Assembly (NCBI RefSeq): GCF_014202345.1
Contig: NZ_JACHGO010000003.1
Location: 248,001 to 312,000, forward strand
DNA length: 64,000 bases
Direction of reading: 5' to 3'
DNA from: Desulfovibrio intestinalis
GTDB taxonomy: Bacteria > Desulfobacterota > Desulfovibrionia > Desulfovibrionales > Desulfovibrionaceae
Of the stretch, positions 49,224-61,033 are shown piece by piece. Position numbers and translations under genes: made by a program. Within the stretch, counting starts at the first letter, position 1. Each line of letters begins with the position of its first letter. A model generated the notes under the pieces. That model was not told the DNA's origin and made no database searches. It saw nothing but the letters and a program-made list of their open reading frames with translations.

Positions 49224-49682
49224 TTTGATATATCTGTCCCGTGGCGGGCGGGATGCCTCCTGCCCTGCGGTCCGCCATAAACCGCAGGGCATGCAAAGAC
49301 AGAATCCACTTATTTGTGGTTGCCGTGAAGGTTTCAGAGCCGCCTGGCATTAAAATACTGCCTATACACGCCTTCAAAAAATTTGCGCTGAAGAACCGTT
49401 CAAACAAGGCGGCCTGCCGGGGCTTCCGGTCATACACGGGCCGCTGGGGCGAAAATCAGCGGCAGATCTGCCCGGTGGATTCCGGCAATACAGCCACCAA
49501 GCGTTGCAGGCCATCGCTGCCGCAACACAGCGCATACTGCACTCTCGTGCCGAGGTAGAGCATTCAAACTTTTTCATAGGCAAATGCTCTGCCGCCGGAA
49601 ATTATCGTAACAGCTACCGCCATCAGGCCTTTGAGGCTGAAAACATTCAGAAAGGCGGAAGCAAAATATACAGGAGAACACC
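49224..49682. other. gap between OB-fold genes 1 and 2
   Basis: About 460 bases. A TGCCCTGCGGT/ACCGCAGGGCA hairpin at 49261-49291 may end the first gene's transcript, although it lacks a T run. The right part (49560-49670) should hold the promoter of the downstream operon; no clear consensus seen. Confidence 0.5.
49261..49291 (+). terminator. terminator-like hairpin after OB-fold gene 1
   Basis: An 11-pair perfect stem around a 9-base loop, 38 bases past the stop at 49223. No T run follows. Confidence 0.45.
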
Positions 49683-50063
49683 ATGCGCATAGCACTTTTA
49701 CTGCTGTTGCTGGCCCTTCTGGCCATGCCAGCCCAGGCGGCCTTTCATGGGCCAGGATCTTCTGATGGCGGCTTCAAAGGCCCCACCGTGGGGGTTGAAG
49801 TCACCACTGTAAAACAGGCGCTGGACAGCAAGGACGACACTCCGGTACTGCTCACAGGCAGCATCACTGGCCGCAAGGCTGGCAGCGACGATAAATATAT
49901 TTTCAAAGACGCCACGGGTGAAATGACGGTGGATATAGATAAAAAGGTTTTTGTGGGCCGCACCGTCACTCCCGAAAGCACGGTGAAGCTTTCCGGCAAG
50001 GTCGACAAGGACCTGATGGAACCCGCCAAAATTGACGTGAAAGTTTTGGAAATTCTGAATTGA
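49683..50063 (+). CDS. secreted OB-fold stress protein, YgiW/BOF family (2 of 3)
   Basis: The product is 126 residues. The signal peptide is MRIALLLLLLALLAMPAQA. The mature part follows the YgiW pattern: GFKGP, VTTVKQALDSKDDTPVLLTG, DDKYIFKDATGEMTVDIDKK and the strand TPESTVKLSGKVDKD. It is the closest of the three to E. coli YgiW. AGGAG lies 6 bases before the ATG. It is followed by a third copy and then a two-component system, the same order as in ygiW-qseBC loci. Confidence 0.85.
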   Translation: MRIALLLLLLALLAMPAQAAFHGPGSSDGGFKGPTVGVEVTTVKQALDSKDDTPVLLTGSITGRKAGSDDKYIFKDATGEMTVDIDKKVFVGRTVTPESTVKLSGKVDKDLMEPAKIDVKVLEILN

Positions 50064-50115
50064 CTGTGCGGCGTGGCCGGGCATGCGTCCGGCCGCGCCA
50101 GAGTGGAGAATGCGT

Positions 50116-50520
50116 ATGCGTGTGTTGGCAGTGCTGCTGGTTCTGGCCCTCGGTTTTGCCGGAGGATTTTTTCCTGACGCGCGCGCGTCGGCTGCGGGCT
50201 TTGAAGGGCCGGGCGTGGCGTCAACCGTTACTCGCGCCGCCGATGTGCTGGGCGCGCAGGACGATGCCCCTTGCGTACTGGAAGGGCATATTCTTGAAAA
50301 ACTGCCTCGCCGCAAAAACCGTTATCTTTTTGAGGATCACAGCGGCAAAGTGGTGGTGGAAATAAAGAACGAAGTGTTCGGGCATCTCACGGTGACACCG
50401 CGTGACAAGGTGCGCCTGCTCGGGCATGTGGACTGGAACCGCAAGCGCCCCAACGAAGTTGAGGTCGACGCTCTGGCAATCATCGGCACAGTGGACGCGC
50501 GGGACACGTCCGGGCGGTAA
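50116..50520 (+). CDS. secreted OB-fold stress protein, YgiW/BOF family (3 of 3)
   Basis: The product is 134 residues from the ATG at 50116 (GGAGA 6-8 bases upstream; other in-frame ATGs lie at 50110 and 50083). A signal peptide reaches DARASA. The mature part has GFEGPGVASTVTRAADVLGA, RKNRYLFEDHSGKVVVEIK and TVTPRDKVRLLGHVDWN, parallel to copy 2. It ends two bases before the response regulator start, so it is co-translated with the two-component system. Confidence 0.83.
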   Translation: MRVLAVLLVLALGFAGGFFPDARASAAGFEGPGVASTVTRAADVLGAQDDAPCVLEGHILEKLPRRKNRYLFEDHSGKVVVEIKNEVFGHLTVTPRDKVRLLGHVDWNRKRPNEVEVDALAIIGTVDARDTSGR

Positions 50521-50522
50521 TC

Positions 50523-51311
50523 ATGTCGCGCTCTCTTTTGCTTGTGGAAGATAACGAGGACATCCTCGCCAATCTGTATGCGTATCTTGAACCGCTGGGT
50601 TACACGCTGGATTGCGCCCGTAACGGCAAAGCCGGACTTCAGATGGCCCTTGAGCACGACTTTGACTGCATAGTGCTGGATGTCATGCTGCCGGGTCTGG
50701 ATGGCATAAGCCTGTGCCGCAGCCTGCGCGAAGAACACAGGAGTGTCACGCCCATCATCATGCTCACGGCGCGGGATACTGTGGCCGACAGGGTAACGGG
50801 GCTTGAGGCCGGGGCCGACGATTATCTGGTAAAACCATTCGCCTTCAAGGAACTGGAAGCCCGTATCCGGGCCTTGTTGCGGCGGGTCCGCATGCAGAGC
50901 GGTTCGGGCACAGAAGGCAAAGGCCTGTGGACCTGCGCTGATCTCGTCCTTAACGAAGAAGAGCACTGGGCCGAGCGCCAGGGGCGCCGTTTGCGATTGA
51001 GCCCGACGGGATTTCGTATTTTAAAGGAATTGCTGCGCGTTGCTCCGGGCTTGGTGCGCCGTCAGCATCTGGAGCATCTGCTGTGGGGCGACGAACCGCC
51101 GGAAGGCAGCGCCCTGCGCACCCATATTCATGAGCTGCGGCGCGAGCTGGACAAGCCTTTTGTATTGCCCCTGTTGCACACTGTGCCCCATGTGGGCTAC
51201 CGCCTGAGCCCGGATCCTGCCGACGGCGGCGCGAACTGTACTGCGGAAAATAGCACGCCGTCAGGCGACGCCCGGCAGGCCAGCGCCAACTCTGATGGGG
51301 AGGATGCCTGA
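50523..51311 (+). CDS. OmpR/PhoB-family response regulator, QseB-like
   Basis: The product is 262 residues. The receiver has the acidic pair EDNED, phospho-acceptor Asp53 (VLDVMLPGLDG), and the switch residue Lys in LVKPFA. The winged-helix DNA-binding domain (about 135-235) has LSPTGFRILKELL and ends VPHVGYRLSP. The final 25 residues are a low-complexity tail not usual for the family. It overlaps the kinase gene (TGATG). By position it likely controls the OB-fold genes and the downstream efflux pump. Confidence 0.9.
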   Translation: MSRSLLLVEDNEDILANLYAYLEPLGYTLDCARNGKAGLQMALEHDFDCIVLDVMLPGLDGISLCRSLREEHRSVTPIIMLTARDTVADRVTGLEAGADDYLVKPFAFKELEARIRALLRRVRMQSGSGTEGKGLWTCADLVLNEEEHWAERQGRRLRLSPTGFRILKELLRVAPGLVRRQHLEHLLWGDEPPEGSALRTHIHELRRELDKPFVLPLLHTVPHVGYRLSPDPADGGANCTAENSTPSGDARQASANSDGEDA

Positions 51312-53092
51312 TGGCTCCCCCATCGCCGTCTTCGTCGGCAACTTCATCTAAATTTTCTGCCACGGCACCTTGTTCAGCCACGCCGCCAGCCCGCAGCCGC
51401 ACAGTTTTTGCGCGCCGCATACTGGTGGCTTTTGTGTTTCTGGCTCTGGGCATGGGAACTGCCCTTGGTGTTGTGGGCCATCTTTCCTTTGATTATCTGG
51501 GTACCTATCTGGTGGGCTGGCACGCGCGGCCAGTGATGGAAACCCTTATTGAAGCTGAAAAGCGCGCATGGGAGGCTGAAGACAGCGGGCGAGACCAGCT
51601 GTACTACGGCGAAGATTTGGCAACTGCCATGCACTGGACCTTTCTGGTGGGCAAACAGGTGCCTTCCCAATGGCGTGAACTGCCAGACGGCTTGCACTTT
51701 GTTGAGAATGATGCCGAATTTGTTCTTGTGGAACGCCGCGATGGCGTGGAGTACATGCTGCGGGGCGGCACAGGCGGCTTTCAGGCTCTCAAGGACCGCC
51801 TCAACGGCATCCTGCTGATCTGCGCACTGGCTGGTCTGGCCGTGGCAGTGCTTCTGGCAGTGGTTTTGAGCCGCCGTCTTACCGATCCCCTGCGCAGGCT
51901 CACGCTGGCCGTTGAAGGCCGTCCTGCTGCGGGAATGCACCGCGTGGGCGCTGCCACTGCGGCAACGCGTCCTGAAGAATCTGAAAAATCAGAAGCGCAG
52001 GGCGCATCGGCTGCCGGGCAGGGCATTGCCGCATTTTCCACTCCCGCCGACATTCCTATGACAGATATGGATGACGAAGTGGGCGTGCTGGCCCGCGCCA
52101 TCGCCGCCCGTGAAGAAGCCCTTTGGCGTTTTGTGCAGCGCGAAAGCCATTTTACGGGCGATGTGAGCCACGAATTGCGCACCCCGTTGACGGTTATGCA
52201 AGGCGGGCTTGAAGTATTGGAACTGCGGCTGGAAACCCTGCCTCAAGGCGAGGAACTTGCGCCTGTGGTCAACCGCCTTTTGCGCACGACATCCCGCATG
52301 AGCGACACGGTGCGTACCCTTTTGCTGCTGGCCCGCCGCCCTGATGAAATACTGTTTCAGGTTCTGGACTGTGCCGTACTTTTACGGGATATTATTAGCG
52401 AAATGGAACGCGAGGGGCTGGTGCGCCATGCAAAAATAGCCGGGGGATCTGATACCCCCGATGCCCCTGATATTCCTGATGCCACTGGTACCCCCGATAC
52501 TGCTGACGCGCCCCTCTGCCTGTCGGAAATGACGGCGCGTATCCTGAGCAACGACGCTTCGCCTGCGCAGGAAAACATCGAATCCTCAGCCTTTGCCCCA
52601 GCGGTGGAGGCATTGCGAGAAGTAACCGTTGAGGCATCCGGGAAGACATCCCCAAGGCCATCCACCGCGCCATACGCTTTCACGCGGCCTGTTGTGACGC
52701 TGATGACATCCATGCCTGTTCACGCGCCCGCGCGCACTCAGAGGGAACTGGCGACAATCATTTTCAAAAATTTGCTGGACAATGCCTGCAAGTATACGGA
52801 AAATGACCGCGCCTTTGTGATGCTGGAATCTGGCAAATTGCTGGTAGGCAACAAAGGGCGGGCCCCGCGCGATATTGATATTTTTGCGCGCGGAGTGCGC
52901 CGCGATAATAAAACTGATTTCAGTGCCGGACGGGACGGCGCAGGCAACGGGCTGGGGCTTTCCCTTGCGCAACGAGCCTGCGAACGTCTTGGCTGGCAGC
53001 TTGAACTGCTGCCCTCCGCCTATACCGGAGCGGAAGAGACAACGGTTTTTCGCCTCATTTTTCCCCCGGCAGCGCAAGGAGAAGACGTGTAA
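51311..53092 (+). CDS. sensor histidine kinase, partner of the upstream regulator
   Basis: The product is 593 residues. Membrane segments at about 36-58 and 167-186 flank a periplasmic loop of about 105 residues. HisKA has His287 in [16 protein letters not shown]. The ATPase domain is split: a Pro/Asp/Thr-rich insert (about 376-455, with a TPDAPDIPDATGTPDTADAP run) separates HisKA from the N-box NLLDNACKYT (487-496). The G1 box reads VGNKGRA instead of the usual DxGxG; G2 GNGLGLSLA is intact. A low-complexity stretch also lies at 205-245. The loss of the G1 aspartate may weaken nucleotide binding. Confidence 0.88.
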   Translation: MAPPSPSSSATSSKFSATAPCSATPPARSRTVFARRILVAFVFLALGMGTALGVVGHLSFDYLGTYLVGWHARPVMETLIEAEKRAWEAEDSGRDQLYYGEDLATAMHWTFLVGKQVPSQWRELPDGLHFVENDAEFVLVERRDGVEYMLRGGTGGFQALKDRLNGILLICALAGLAVAVLLAVVLSRRLTDPLRRLTLAVEGRPAAGMHRVGAATAATRPEESEKSEAQGASAAGQGIAAFSTPADIPMTDMDDEVGVLARAIAAREEALWRFVQRESHFTGDVSHELRTPLTVMQGGLEVLELRLETLPQGEELAPVVNRLLRTTSRMSDTVRTLLLLARRPDEILFQVLDCAVLLRDIISEMEREGLVRHAKIAGGSDTPDAPDIPDATGTPDTADAPLCLSEMTARILSNDASPAQENIESSAFAPAVEALREVTVEASGKTSPRPSTAPYAFTRPVVTLMTSMPVHAPARTQRELATIIFKNLLDNACKYTENDRAFVMLESGKLLVGNKGRAPRDIDIFARGVRRDNKTDFSAGRDGAGNGLGLSLAQRACERLGWQLELLPSAYTGAEETTVFRLIFPPAAQGEDV

Positions 53093-54507
53093 TGTCAGGT
53101 TCTCAATTTAGACCTGTTTCCAGTATATTTTCGAACCGCCGCAAACTTGTGGCGGTGGTTCTGGTTCTGCTGGCTATTGTGGTGGGCTGGAAGCTGCTGG
53201 GCAAGGGAAGCGGACGGCCCGGCATGAGCATGGATGTTCCGCCAGTGCGCGTGGCCACGGCTCTGGCTCAGGATGTGCCGCATTTTCTTAACGGTCTCGG
53301 CACTGTATTGCCTTCTGGCGATGTGCTTGTAACCAGCCGGGTAGACGGTCAGCTGCAGCGCCTGCATTTTGCCGAGGGGCAGCGTGTGAAAGCCGGAGAC
53401 CTGCTGGCAGAGATTGATCCGCGTCCTTTTCAGGCCAGCCTGGATCAGGCTTTGGGCAACCTTGCCAAAGACAAGGCCCAGCTCGGAAACGCCCGTAAAG
53501 ATCTCGAGCGTTACGCCAAACTTTCGCAGGGCAACTACATAGCGGCCCAGCAGTATGAAACGCAGCGTGCGCTGGTGAAGCAGTATGAAGGTACCGTCGG
53601 GGCTGATCAGGCCGCCGTGGATTCGGCCCGTCTGCAACTGGAATACAGCCGCATCACCGCTCCTATCAGTGGCCGGCTCGGCCTGCGTAATGTGGATGAG
53701 GGCAATATGATCAAGGCGTCGGACACCAACGGCCTTGTGCGTATTACTGAAATCAGCCCATGTGACGTCATTTTCACCTTGCCCGAAAGCCAGGTGCCGC
53801 TGGTGGTGCAGGCCCTGCGCCATAGTGAATCTTTGCCCGGTTCGCCCCCTCTGGTGGTGCAGGCGTGGGACAGGGAGCAGAAGCGCCTTCTTGCAGTGGG
53901 ACACCTTCTTTCGCTGGACAACCAGATAGACAGCGCCACGGGCACCGTGCGCCTCAAAGCCAGCTTTGCCAACGAGGATGGCGCGCTTTACCCCAATCAG
54001 TTTGTCAACGCGCGGTTGCTCGTGCGTATTTTGCCGGGGGCTGTCACAGTGCCTGCTTCAGCCGTGCAGCTGGGCACGCGCGGGTCTTATGTTTATGTGG
54101 TTCGCCAGGGCGAAAATGGGCAGGATGAGGCACAGTTGTGTCTGGTCACGCCCGGCGTCAGTTCTGGTGGTCTGACTGTTATAGATAAAGGCCTTGAAGC
54201 TGGCACAAGGGTGGTAGTGGACGGTCTGGACCGCCTGCGCGACGGCACTGCCGTGCGTGTTGCCGCCACAGTGGAAACGCCCAGGGCGGAATCTGTGAAC
54301 GCAACTGCCGAGTCAGGCTCAAGCGCCGCCGGGCTTGCCGGAAGCGCTGCCGCAGCCGGAAGCACAGGGACCGCCAAATCTGCTGAATTGGCGGGGACTG
54401 CGGGAACGGCGGGGGCGGCCATGCCAGCCGGAGCTGGCGGTAACGGGCAAGGGCAACCGCCGTCCACCGGGGGCACGCCGCCGCCTGAAGCCAGACACGC
54501 TCCGTAA
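53092..54507 (+). CDS. RND efflux periplasmic adaptor, MdtA-like
   Basis: The product is 471 residues. One N-terminal membrane anchor (about 18-36) precedes a split lipoyl domain ([20 protein letters not shown] and [19 protein letters not shown]), the helical hairpin between them ([20 protein letters not shown]), a beta-barrel and the proximal domain. The last 75 residues are an Ala/Gly/Ser-rich tail. It bridges the MdtBC pump to an outer-membrane channel. It overlaps the kinase stop (TAATG) and is followed by the two pump genes. No TolC-like gene is in this window. Confidence 0.9.
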   Translation: MSGSQFRPVSSIFSNRRKLVAVVLVLLAIVVGWKLLGKGSGRPGMSMDVPPVRVATALAQDVPHFLNGLGTVLPSGDVLVTSRVDGQLQRLHFAEGQRVKAGDLLAEIDPRPFQASLDQALGNLAKDKAQLGNARKDLERYAKLSQGNYIAAQQYETQRALVKQYEGTVGADQAAVDSARLQLEYSRITAPISGRLGLRNVDEGNMIKASDTNGLVRITEISPCDVIFTLPESQVPLVVQALRHSESLPGSPPLVVQAWDREQKRLLAVGHLLSLDNQIDSATGTVRLKASFANEDGALYPNQFVNARLLVRILPGAVTVPASAVQLGTRGSYVYVVRQGENGQDEAQLCLVTPGVSSGGLTVIDKGLEAGTRVVVDGLDRLRDGTAVRVAATVETPRAESVNATAESGSSAAGLAGSAAAAGSTGTAKSAELAGTAGTAGAAMPAGAGGNGQGQPPSTGGTPPPEARHAP

Positions 54508-54548
54508 AGAAGCGGCTTGCCGCTTCAGCCTTACAGGACAAAGCCGCC

Positions 54549-57500
54549 ATGAATCTTTCACGCATTTTTATTCTTCGCCCCATCGCCACATCCCTGCTTA
54601 TGGTGGCCCTGCTGCTGTCTGGACTTCTGGGCTACCGGTACCTTCCGGTGGCAGCCTTGCCGCAGATAGACTATCCCACCATTCAGGTGCAGACGCTGTA
54701 TCCCGGCGCTTCACCCGACGTGATCGCCTCGGTGGTGACGGCTCCGCTGGAGCGCCAGTTCGGCACCATGTCGGGCCTTGTGCAGATGAGTTCGCTTTCT
54801 TCTGCAGGGGCTTCGGTCATTACCTTGCAGTTTGATTTGTCAATGGCCTTGGACGTGGCGGAGCAGGAAGTGCAGGCCGCCATCAATGCGGCTGATAACC
54901 TGCTGCCCTCCGACCTGCCCTCGCCGCCTCTGTACAACAAGGTCAACCCCGCTGATCCCCCGGTTATAACCCTTGCTGTCACCAGTGACGCCATGCCGCT
55001 GACCCGGCTTGAGGATCTGGTGGACACACGCATGGCCCAGAAAATTTCGCAGCTGCCGGGTGTGGGGCTGGTAACGCTTTCCGGCGGGCAGCGCCCCGCC
55101 GTGCGCGTGCAGATGAACCCCAGAGCCTTGGCCAACGCGGGGCTTACCCTGGCTGACGTGCGCACGGCCATTGCCCAAACCAACGTTAACGACGCCAAGG
55201 GCAGCTTTGACGGGCAGGAACGCGCCAGCACCATTGACGCCAACGATCAGCTCACTTCGGCGGAAGAATATGCAAATGCCATCATTGGCTATAAGGACGG
55301 CGCGCCCCTGCGCCTTCAGGATGTGGCCGATGTGGTGGAAGGGGCTGAAAACGCACGTCTGGCAGCCTATGTAGCTGGCGATACGATGAGTTTTCGTCCG
55401 GCCATCGTGCTTTCCGTGCAGCGTCAGCCAGGAGCCAACGTCATTGGCGTGGCCGACAGCGTGACACGGCTTTTGCCCGTGTTGCAACAGACTCTGCCGG
55501 GCAATGTGGAAGTGCGAGTGGTGACGGACCGAACCACCACCATCCGCGCCACCGTACACGACGTGCAGCTTGAATTGCTGCTGGCCGTGGCCCTTGTTAT
55601 CTGGGTTATCTGGCTTTTTTTGCGCAATGCGCAGGCCACCATAATTCCCGCACTGGCCGTGCCCCTCTCTCTCGTGGGGTCGCTGGGCGTCATGTATCTT
55701 GCGGGCTATTCGCTCAACAACCTCACCCTCATGGCCCTTGTTATCGCCACAGGTTTTGTGGTGGACGACGCCATTGTGGTCATTGAAAATATTTCCCGCT
55801 ATCTGGAGCAGGGCATGCGTCCTCTACAGGCGGCGCTGACAGGCGCAGGGCAGATTGGTTTTACCATCATATCCCTGACCATTTCTCTGGTGGCCGTGCT
55901 TATCCCCCTGCTCTTTATGGGTGATGTGGTGGGGCGGCTGTTCAGGGAGTTTGCCGTCACACTGGCCGTGACCATTCTTATTTCTGCGGCCATATCATTG
56001 ACGCTTACGCCCATGCTCTGCGCCGTTATGCTGCGCCCGGAGCGCCATGCAACCCAGAAAAGCGAAGGCCGTTTTTTTACGCGCCTGCTCCAGTGGTATG
56101 AAGCCAAGCTGGACTGGGTACTGAGCCATCAAAAATTTACTCTGTCTGTTGCCGTGGGCACCCTGGTGCTGACCGTGCTGCTGTATATTCTTGTACCCAA
56201 AGGATTTTTTCCCGTGCAGGATACGGGCGTCATTCAGGGCATGGCCGAAGCTCCGCAGGATACCTCTTTTCAGGCTATGGCCACGCGGCAGCGCGAACTT
56301 TCTCAGGTGATTCTTGAAGACCCGGCAGTGGAAAGCGTGGTCTTTTTTGTGGGGGTGGACGGCATTAATCAGACTATGGCCACTTCGCGCCTGAGTATTG
56401 AACTGCGCCCTCTGGAAGACCGCGACGCCCGGGCCCCTGCCATTGCCCGTCGTATTATGGAAAAAGCCGCGGCGTTGCCTGGCATGACGCTTTATCTGCA
56501 ACCCGTGCAGGATCTGACCATTGAAGACCGCGTGTCGCGCAGTCAGTATCAGCTCACTGTGGAAGCTCTGGACAGGGCGCAGCTGGATACCTGGGTGCGG
56601 CGCATGATAGATGCCCTGCGCCAGCAGCCCCAGCTGGAGCTTGTGACCAGCGACTACCAGAATCCTGGCCGTATGGCCTGGCTCAATATCAACCGGGACG
56701 CCGCCGGAAGGCTTGGCATCAGCATGGCGGACATCGACAACGCCTTGTATGATGCCCTGGGCCAGCGGCTCATATCCACCATTTTTACCCAGACCAACCA
56801 GTACAAGGTTGTGCTCGAGGTGGCCCCGCACTACCGCCAGGGACCGCAGGATATTGAAAATATCTACGTCAAGGGCGGCGACGGCAAACCTGTGCCGCTG
56901 ACGAGCATCGCCACGGTGGAGGAACGCGCAACGCAGCTTTCCATCGCGCGTCAGGGGCAGTTTCCTGTAGCCACCATATCTTTCAACGTGGCGCAGGATT
57001 CTTCACTGGGCGCAGCCGTAAAGGCGGTCAACGCCACGTTTGAACAGTTGCAACTGCCGGATTCGTTACGCATTCAATTTCAGGGGGCCACGCAGGCCTT
57101 CATGGCGTCCACCAACAATCAGGTCTGGCTTATTCTGGCAGCCATTGTGACCATGTATATTGTGCTGGGCGTATTGTACGAAAGCTATATCCACCCTGTG
57201 ACCATTCTTTCCACCCTGCCTTCAGCCGGGGTAGGGGCCTTGCTGGCGCTTATGCTGGGCGGGATGGAACTGGGCGTGGTGGGCATTATCGGCATTATTC
57301 TGCTTATCGGCATAGTCAAAAAAAATGCCATCATGATGATAGACTTCGCCCTTGATGCTGAACGCAATGAGGGCAAAAAACCGTTGGCCGCCATCCGGCA
57401 GGCCTGTTTGCTGCGTTTGCGGCCCATCCTTATGACAACAATGGCGGCCCTGCTTGGCGCGTTACCGCTTATGGTGGGCTGGGGTATGGGCGCTGAACTG

Positions 57501-57746
57501 CGGCGTCCTCTGGGTGTGACAATGGTAGGTGGTCTTATTGTCAGTCAGGTGCTGACGCTGTTCACCACTCCGGTGATCTATCTGTGGTTCGACCGCCTGA
57601 GCCGCCGTGTGCGTGGCAAGGGCGCATCTGATCAGGATGCGGCACCGGAAAGTGACAATGAAGATACCGCTGCGCCCACATCTTCGGTGTCCAGTGTATT
57701 TGATGGGCCCAGCGCATCCACGCGGCCCCAAGAGGGCAGGTCATGA
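54549..57746 (+). CDS. RND multidrug efflux transporter, MdtB-like
   Basis: The product is 1065 residues with 12 membrane segments and two large periplasmic loops. The N-terminal segment has [17 protein letters not shown]. The paired proton-relay aspartates lie in [17 protein letters not shown] (TM4), and [20 protein letters not shown] is the family porter start. It is the first of two different pump subunits. In E. coli MdtB and MdtC form a B2C heterotrimer, and the layout here predicts the same. The stop overlaps the mdtC-like start (ATGA). Confidence 0.92.
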   Translation: MNLSRIFILRPIATSLLMVALLLSGLLGYRYLPVAALPQIDYPTIQVQTLYPGASPDVIASVVTAPLERQFGTMSGLVQMSSLSSAGASVITLQFDLSMALDVAEQEVQAAINAADNLLPSDLPSPPLYNKVNPADPPVITLAVTSDAMPLTRLEDLVDTRMAQKISQLPGVGLVTLSGGQRPAVRVQMNPRALANAGLTLADVRTAIAQTNVNDAKGSFDGQERASTIDANDQLTSAEEYANAIIGYKDGAPLRLQDVADVVEGAENARLAAYVAGDTMSFRPAIVLSVQRQPGANVIGVADSVTRLLPVLQQTLPGNVEVRVVTDRTTTIRATVHDVQLELLLAVALVIWVIWLFLRNAQATIIPALAVPLSLVGSLGVMYLAGYSLNNLTLMALVIATGFVVDDAIVVIENISRYLEQGMRPLQAALTGAGQIGFTIISLTISLVAVLIPLLFMGDVVGRLFREFAVTLAVTILISAAISLTLTPMLCAVMLRPERHATQKSEGRFFTRLLQWYEAKLDWVLSHQKFTLSVAVGTLVLTVLLYILVPKGFFPVQDTGVIQGMAEAPQDTSFQAMATRQRELSQVILEDPAVESVVFFVGVDGINQTMATSRLSIELRPLEDRDARAPAIARRIMEKAAALPGMTLYLQPVQDLTIEDRVSRSQYQLTVEALDRAQLDTWVRRMIDALRQQPQLELVTSDYQNPGRMAWLNINRDAAGRLGISMADIDNALYDALGQRLISTIFTQTNQYKVVLEVAPHYRQGPQDIENIYVKGGDGKPVPLTSIATVEERATQLSIARQGQFPVATISFNVAQDSSLGAAVKAVNATFEQLQLPDSLRIQFQGATQAFMASTNNQVWLILAAIVTMYIVLGVLYESYIHPVTILSTLPSAGVGALLALMLGGMELGVVGIIGIILLIGIVKKNAIMMIDFALDAERNEGKKPLAAIRQACLLRLRPILMTTMAALLGALPLMVGWGMGAELRRPLGVTMVGGLIVSQVLTLFTTPVIYLWFDRLSRRVRGKGASDQDAAPESDNEDTAAPTSSVSSVFDGPSASTRPQEGRS

Positions 57747-60700
57747 ACCGCCCCCCTGAAGACGGAGCAGGCGGCAGGCCGGAGGATAAAGCCCGCGTGC
57801 GCAAAAAAGCGGAGCCTGGGCATCGGCTCGGCCCCCTTGTACTGCCCCTGAATATTTCCGCTCCCTTTATCCGGCGGCCCGTGGCCACAGCTCTTTTGAC
57901 CATAGCCATAACCCTGGCGGGTATTGTGGCCTTTGGGCTTTTGCCCGTGGCCCCTCTGCCGGAAACGGATTTTCCCGTTGTGATGGTGCGGGCAAGCTTG
58001 CCCGGCGCAGGTGCGGAAACTATGGCCGCCACAGTGGCTACGCCGCTGGAACGCGCCTTGGGGCGCATTGCTGGTGTGACGGAAATGACGTCAAACAGCA
58101 GCCTTGGCTCCACCCAGATCATTTTGCAGTTTGACCTTGACCGCAATATTGACGGCGCTGCCCGCGACGTGCAGTCGGCCATCAATGCGGCGCGGTCCAC
58201 GCTGCCGACCATGCCGTCCAACCCTTCCTACCGCAAGGTTAATCCGGCGGGCGCGCCCATCATGATCCTGTCTATCACCTCGGATGTGCTGACACGTTCG
58301 CAGCTGTACGACGCGGCGTCATCGGTGCTGGCGCAAAAAATATCCCAGCTGGCTGGTGTTGGTGAAGTCACTGTGGGCGGCGGCGCACTGCCCGCAGTGC
58401 GGGTTCAGGTCATACCCGACGCGCTCAGCCGGGCAGGTTTGAGCATGGCCGATGTGCGCAAGGCGCTTGCCTCAGCCAATGCCTATCTGCCCAAGGGGCA
58501 GATTGAAAGCGACCAGAACTACTGGCTGGTGGGCGCCAACGATCAGTTGCACAAGGCCGAAGACTATAAACCGCTTATAGTGGGCCGCAGCGGCGGCAGG
58601 GTCATTCGCCTCGCAGACGTGGCGGATGTGGTGGACAGTTCGCAGGACGTGCGCAACATGGCTGTTTCCAACGGCAAACCCGCAGTGCTGCTGATCGTGT
58701 TTCGCTCGCCAGGAGCCAATATTATCGAGACTGTGGACAGAGTGAAGGAAATGCTGCCCCAGTTGCGTTCGTGGCTGCCGGAGAGCGCGGATCTGGAGCT
58801 GCGCATGGACCGCTCGATGACCATTCGCGCCTCGCTGCATGAGGTGGAGAAAAGTCTGGTACTGGCTATGGCCCTTGTGGTGCTGGTGACTTTTCTTTTT
58901 TTGCGCAACGGGCGCGCCACCAGCATTCCGGCGGTGGCTGCCCCGGTGTCACTTATTGCCACCTTTGGGGTCATGTATCTCTGCGGCTATAGCCTGGACA
59001 ACCTTTCCCTTATGGCGCTCACCGTATCAACGGGCTTTGTGGTGGACGACGCCATCGTGGTGCTTGAGAACATCGTTCGCCGTCTGGAGCTTGGCGAAAG
59101 CCCCCTGCGAGCCGCATTGCGCGGCGCGCGAGAGGTGGGCTTTACCGTAGTATCCATTTCCATTTCTCTTGTGGCAGTGTTCGCCCCTATTCTTTTTATG
59201 GGCGGCGTGGTGGGACGGCTGTTTCGCGAATTTTCCGTGGTGCTTACCACGGCGGTGCTTGTTTCAATGGTGGTTTCGCTCACGACCACACCTATGATGT
59301 GCGCCAAGCTTTTGCGGCCAATGAACCAGAGCGAGCACGAAGCCAAGGCTGCGGCGCAGGCACGCAGGTTGTGTGCTGGCGGGCTTTGCGGCGCTGTACG
59401 CAGGTTTTTCGCAAGGATAGGCGATGCGTGGGGCCGGGTGCTTTCAGGCATGCAGACGGGATATGCCAAAAGTCTGCCTGTGGTGCTGCGGCATCCGCGT
59501 CTGACAATGTTCACCCTGCTACTTGTGGTGGCGGCCAACGTGTGGATGTATGTCGTCGTACCCAAAGGATTTTTTCCTGAGCAAGACACGGGCGTCATTA
59601 TGGGCGGCATCCGCGCTGACCAGAGCGCGTCCTTTCAGGCCATGCAGACCAAGCTGGCCAAGCTTGTGGAAGTTATCCGGGCAGACCCGGCGGTGCAGCA
59701 GGTTTCTGCGCATATTTCAGGCGGACGCGGCGGCGGCGGGGTTTTTATCGCCCTCAAGCCCCTCGAAGAACGCAAAGTGGGCTCTCAGGCCGTTATAGGC
59801 AGGCTGCGCGGCAAGCTTTCAGGCGAACCTGGTTTGCAGATTTTTTTGCAACCTGCGCAGGACATCATGATGGGCGGGCGCGGTTCGCGCTCGCAGTACC
59901 AGTATACTCTTCAGGCCGATAATCTGGACGACCTGCGCACCTGGGGCCGCCGCATGCAGCAGGAGCTTTCGTCCTTGCCTCTCTTCAAGGACGTGGACAG
60001 TGATATTGAAGAGCGCGGCTTGCAAACAACGGTTACGGTCAACCGCGATGTTCTGGCGCGGCATGGATTGAGCATGAAGGATGTGGATGCGGCCCTTGGC
60101 AATGCCTTTGGGCAAAGCCAGGTATCCACCATTTACCGCGACAAGAACCAGTACCGTGTGGTGCTCGAATACGGGCAGAACTGGCTGCAAAGCGAAGAAG
60201 CGCTGGAAAAGGTGTATCTGTCCGGCAAGGAGGGGCTTGTTCCTCTTTTGAGCGTCGCCACCGTTGCCCCATCCTTTGCGCCGCTTTCAGTTTCGCACCA
60301 GGGGCAGTTCGCCGCTGTGACCGTATCCTTTAATCTGGCGCCGGGGGCGGCGCTTTCTCAGGCGCAGGCGGCCATTGACGAAGCGCGGGTTAAAATCGGC
60401 ATGCCTTCAACCATTGTGGGCAGTTTTCAGGGCACCGCCAAAATGTTCAGTGATGCGGCTGGCAATCAGGTAATTTTAATTCTGGCTGCCCTGGCTGCGC
60501 TGTATATTGTTTTGGGAATTTTGTACGAAAGCCTCATCCATCCCCTGACCATTTTGTCCACATTGCCTTCCGCCGGGGGTGGAGCCTTGCTGGCGCTTAT
60601 GCTTTTCAAGATGGAGTTCAGCGTTATCGCGCTTATCGGCGTGCTGCTGCTTTGCGGTATCGTCAAAAAGAACGCCATCATGATGATCGACTTTGCCCTT

Positions 60701-61033
60701 GAGGCTTCGCGCAGCCGTAATCTGCCGCCGGATAAAGCTATTTATGAGGCATGCCTGCTGCGTTTTCGGCCAATCATGATGACCACGGCAGCCGCTATTC
60801 TTGGCGCTGTGCCTCTGGCGCTGGGCCAGGGCGACGGAGCGGAAATTCGCCAGCCCCTCGGCGTGACCATTGTGGGCGGTCTTCTGGTGAGCCAGATTCT
60901 GACGCTTTATACCACGCCTGTGGTTTACCTGTGCCTTGACCGCACCCGCTTGCGTGCGCGCCGCTGGTGGTGGCGCATGCGCTACGGTGAGGCCGTGGCG
61001 GGCAGATTGCAGGTTTTGAGCAAGAGAGCATAG
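57743..61033 (+). CDS. RND multidrug efflux transporter, MdtC-like
   Basis: The product is 1096 residues with 12 membrane segments. About 35 extra charged residues precede [40 protein letters not shown], the proton-relay pair in [17 protein letters not shown], and [18 protein letters not shown] are present. A central cytoplasmic loop (about residues 535-570) is enlarged with [20 protein letters not shown]. It is the second subunit of the MdtBC-type pump. It is the last gene of the rightward array; two overlapping hairpins follow at 61181-61238. Confidence 0.92.
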   Translation: MNRPPEDGAGGRPEDKARVRKKAEPGHRLGPLVLPLNISAPFIRRPVATALLTIAITLAGIVAFGLLPVAPLPETDFPVVMVRASLPGAGAETMAATVATPLERALGRIAGVTEMTSNSSLGSTQIILQFDLDRNIDGAARDVQSAINAARSTLPTMPSNPSYRKVNPAGAPIMILSITSDVLTRSQLYDAASSVLAQKISQLAGVGEVTVGGGALPAVRVQVIPDALSRAGLSMADVRKALASANAYLPKGQIESDQNYWLVGANDQLHKAEDYKPLIVGRSGGRVIRLADVADVVDSSQDVRNMAVSNGKPAVLLIVFRSPGANIIETVDRVKEMLPQLRSWLPESADLELRMDRSMTIRASLHEVEKSLVLAMALVVLVTFLFLRNGRATSIPAVAAPVSLIATFGVMYLCGYSLDNLSLMALTVSTGFVVDDAIVVLENIVRRLELGESPLRAALRGAREVGFTVVSISISLVAVFAPILFMGGVVGRLFREFSVVLTTAVLVSMVVSLTTTPMMCAKLLRPMNQSEHEAKAAAQARRLCAGGLCGAVRRFFARIGDAWGRVLSGMQTGYAKSLPVVLRHPRLTMFTLLLVVAANVWMYVVVPKGFFPEQDTGVIMGGIRADQSASFQAMQTKLAKLVEVIRADPAVQQVSAHISGGRGGGGVFIALKPLEERKVGSQAVIGRLRGKLSGEPGLQIFLQPAQDIMMGGRGSRSQYQYTLQADNLDDLRTWGRRMQQELSSLPLFKDVDSDIEERGLQTTVTVNRDVLARHGLSMKDVDAALGNAFGQSQVSTIYRDKNQYRVVLEYGQNWLQSEEALEKVYLSGKEGLVPLLSVATVAPSFAPLSVSHQGQFAAVTVSFNLAPGAALSQAQAAIDEARVKIGMPSTIVGSFQGTAKMFSDAAGNQVILILAALAALYIVLGILYESLIHPLTILSTLPSAGGGALLALMLFKMEFSVIALIGVLLLCGIVKKNAIMMIDFALEASRSRNLPPDKAIYEACLLRFRPIMMTTAAAILGAVPLALGQGDGAEIRQPLGVTIVGGLLVSQILTLYTTPVVYLCLDRTRLRARRWWWRMRYGEAVAGRLQVLSKRA

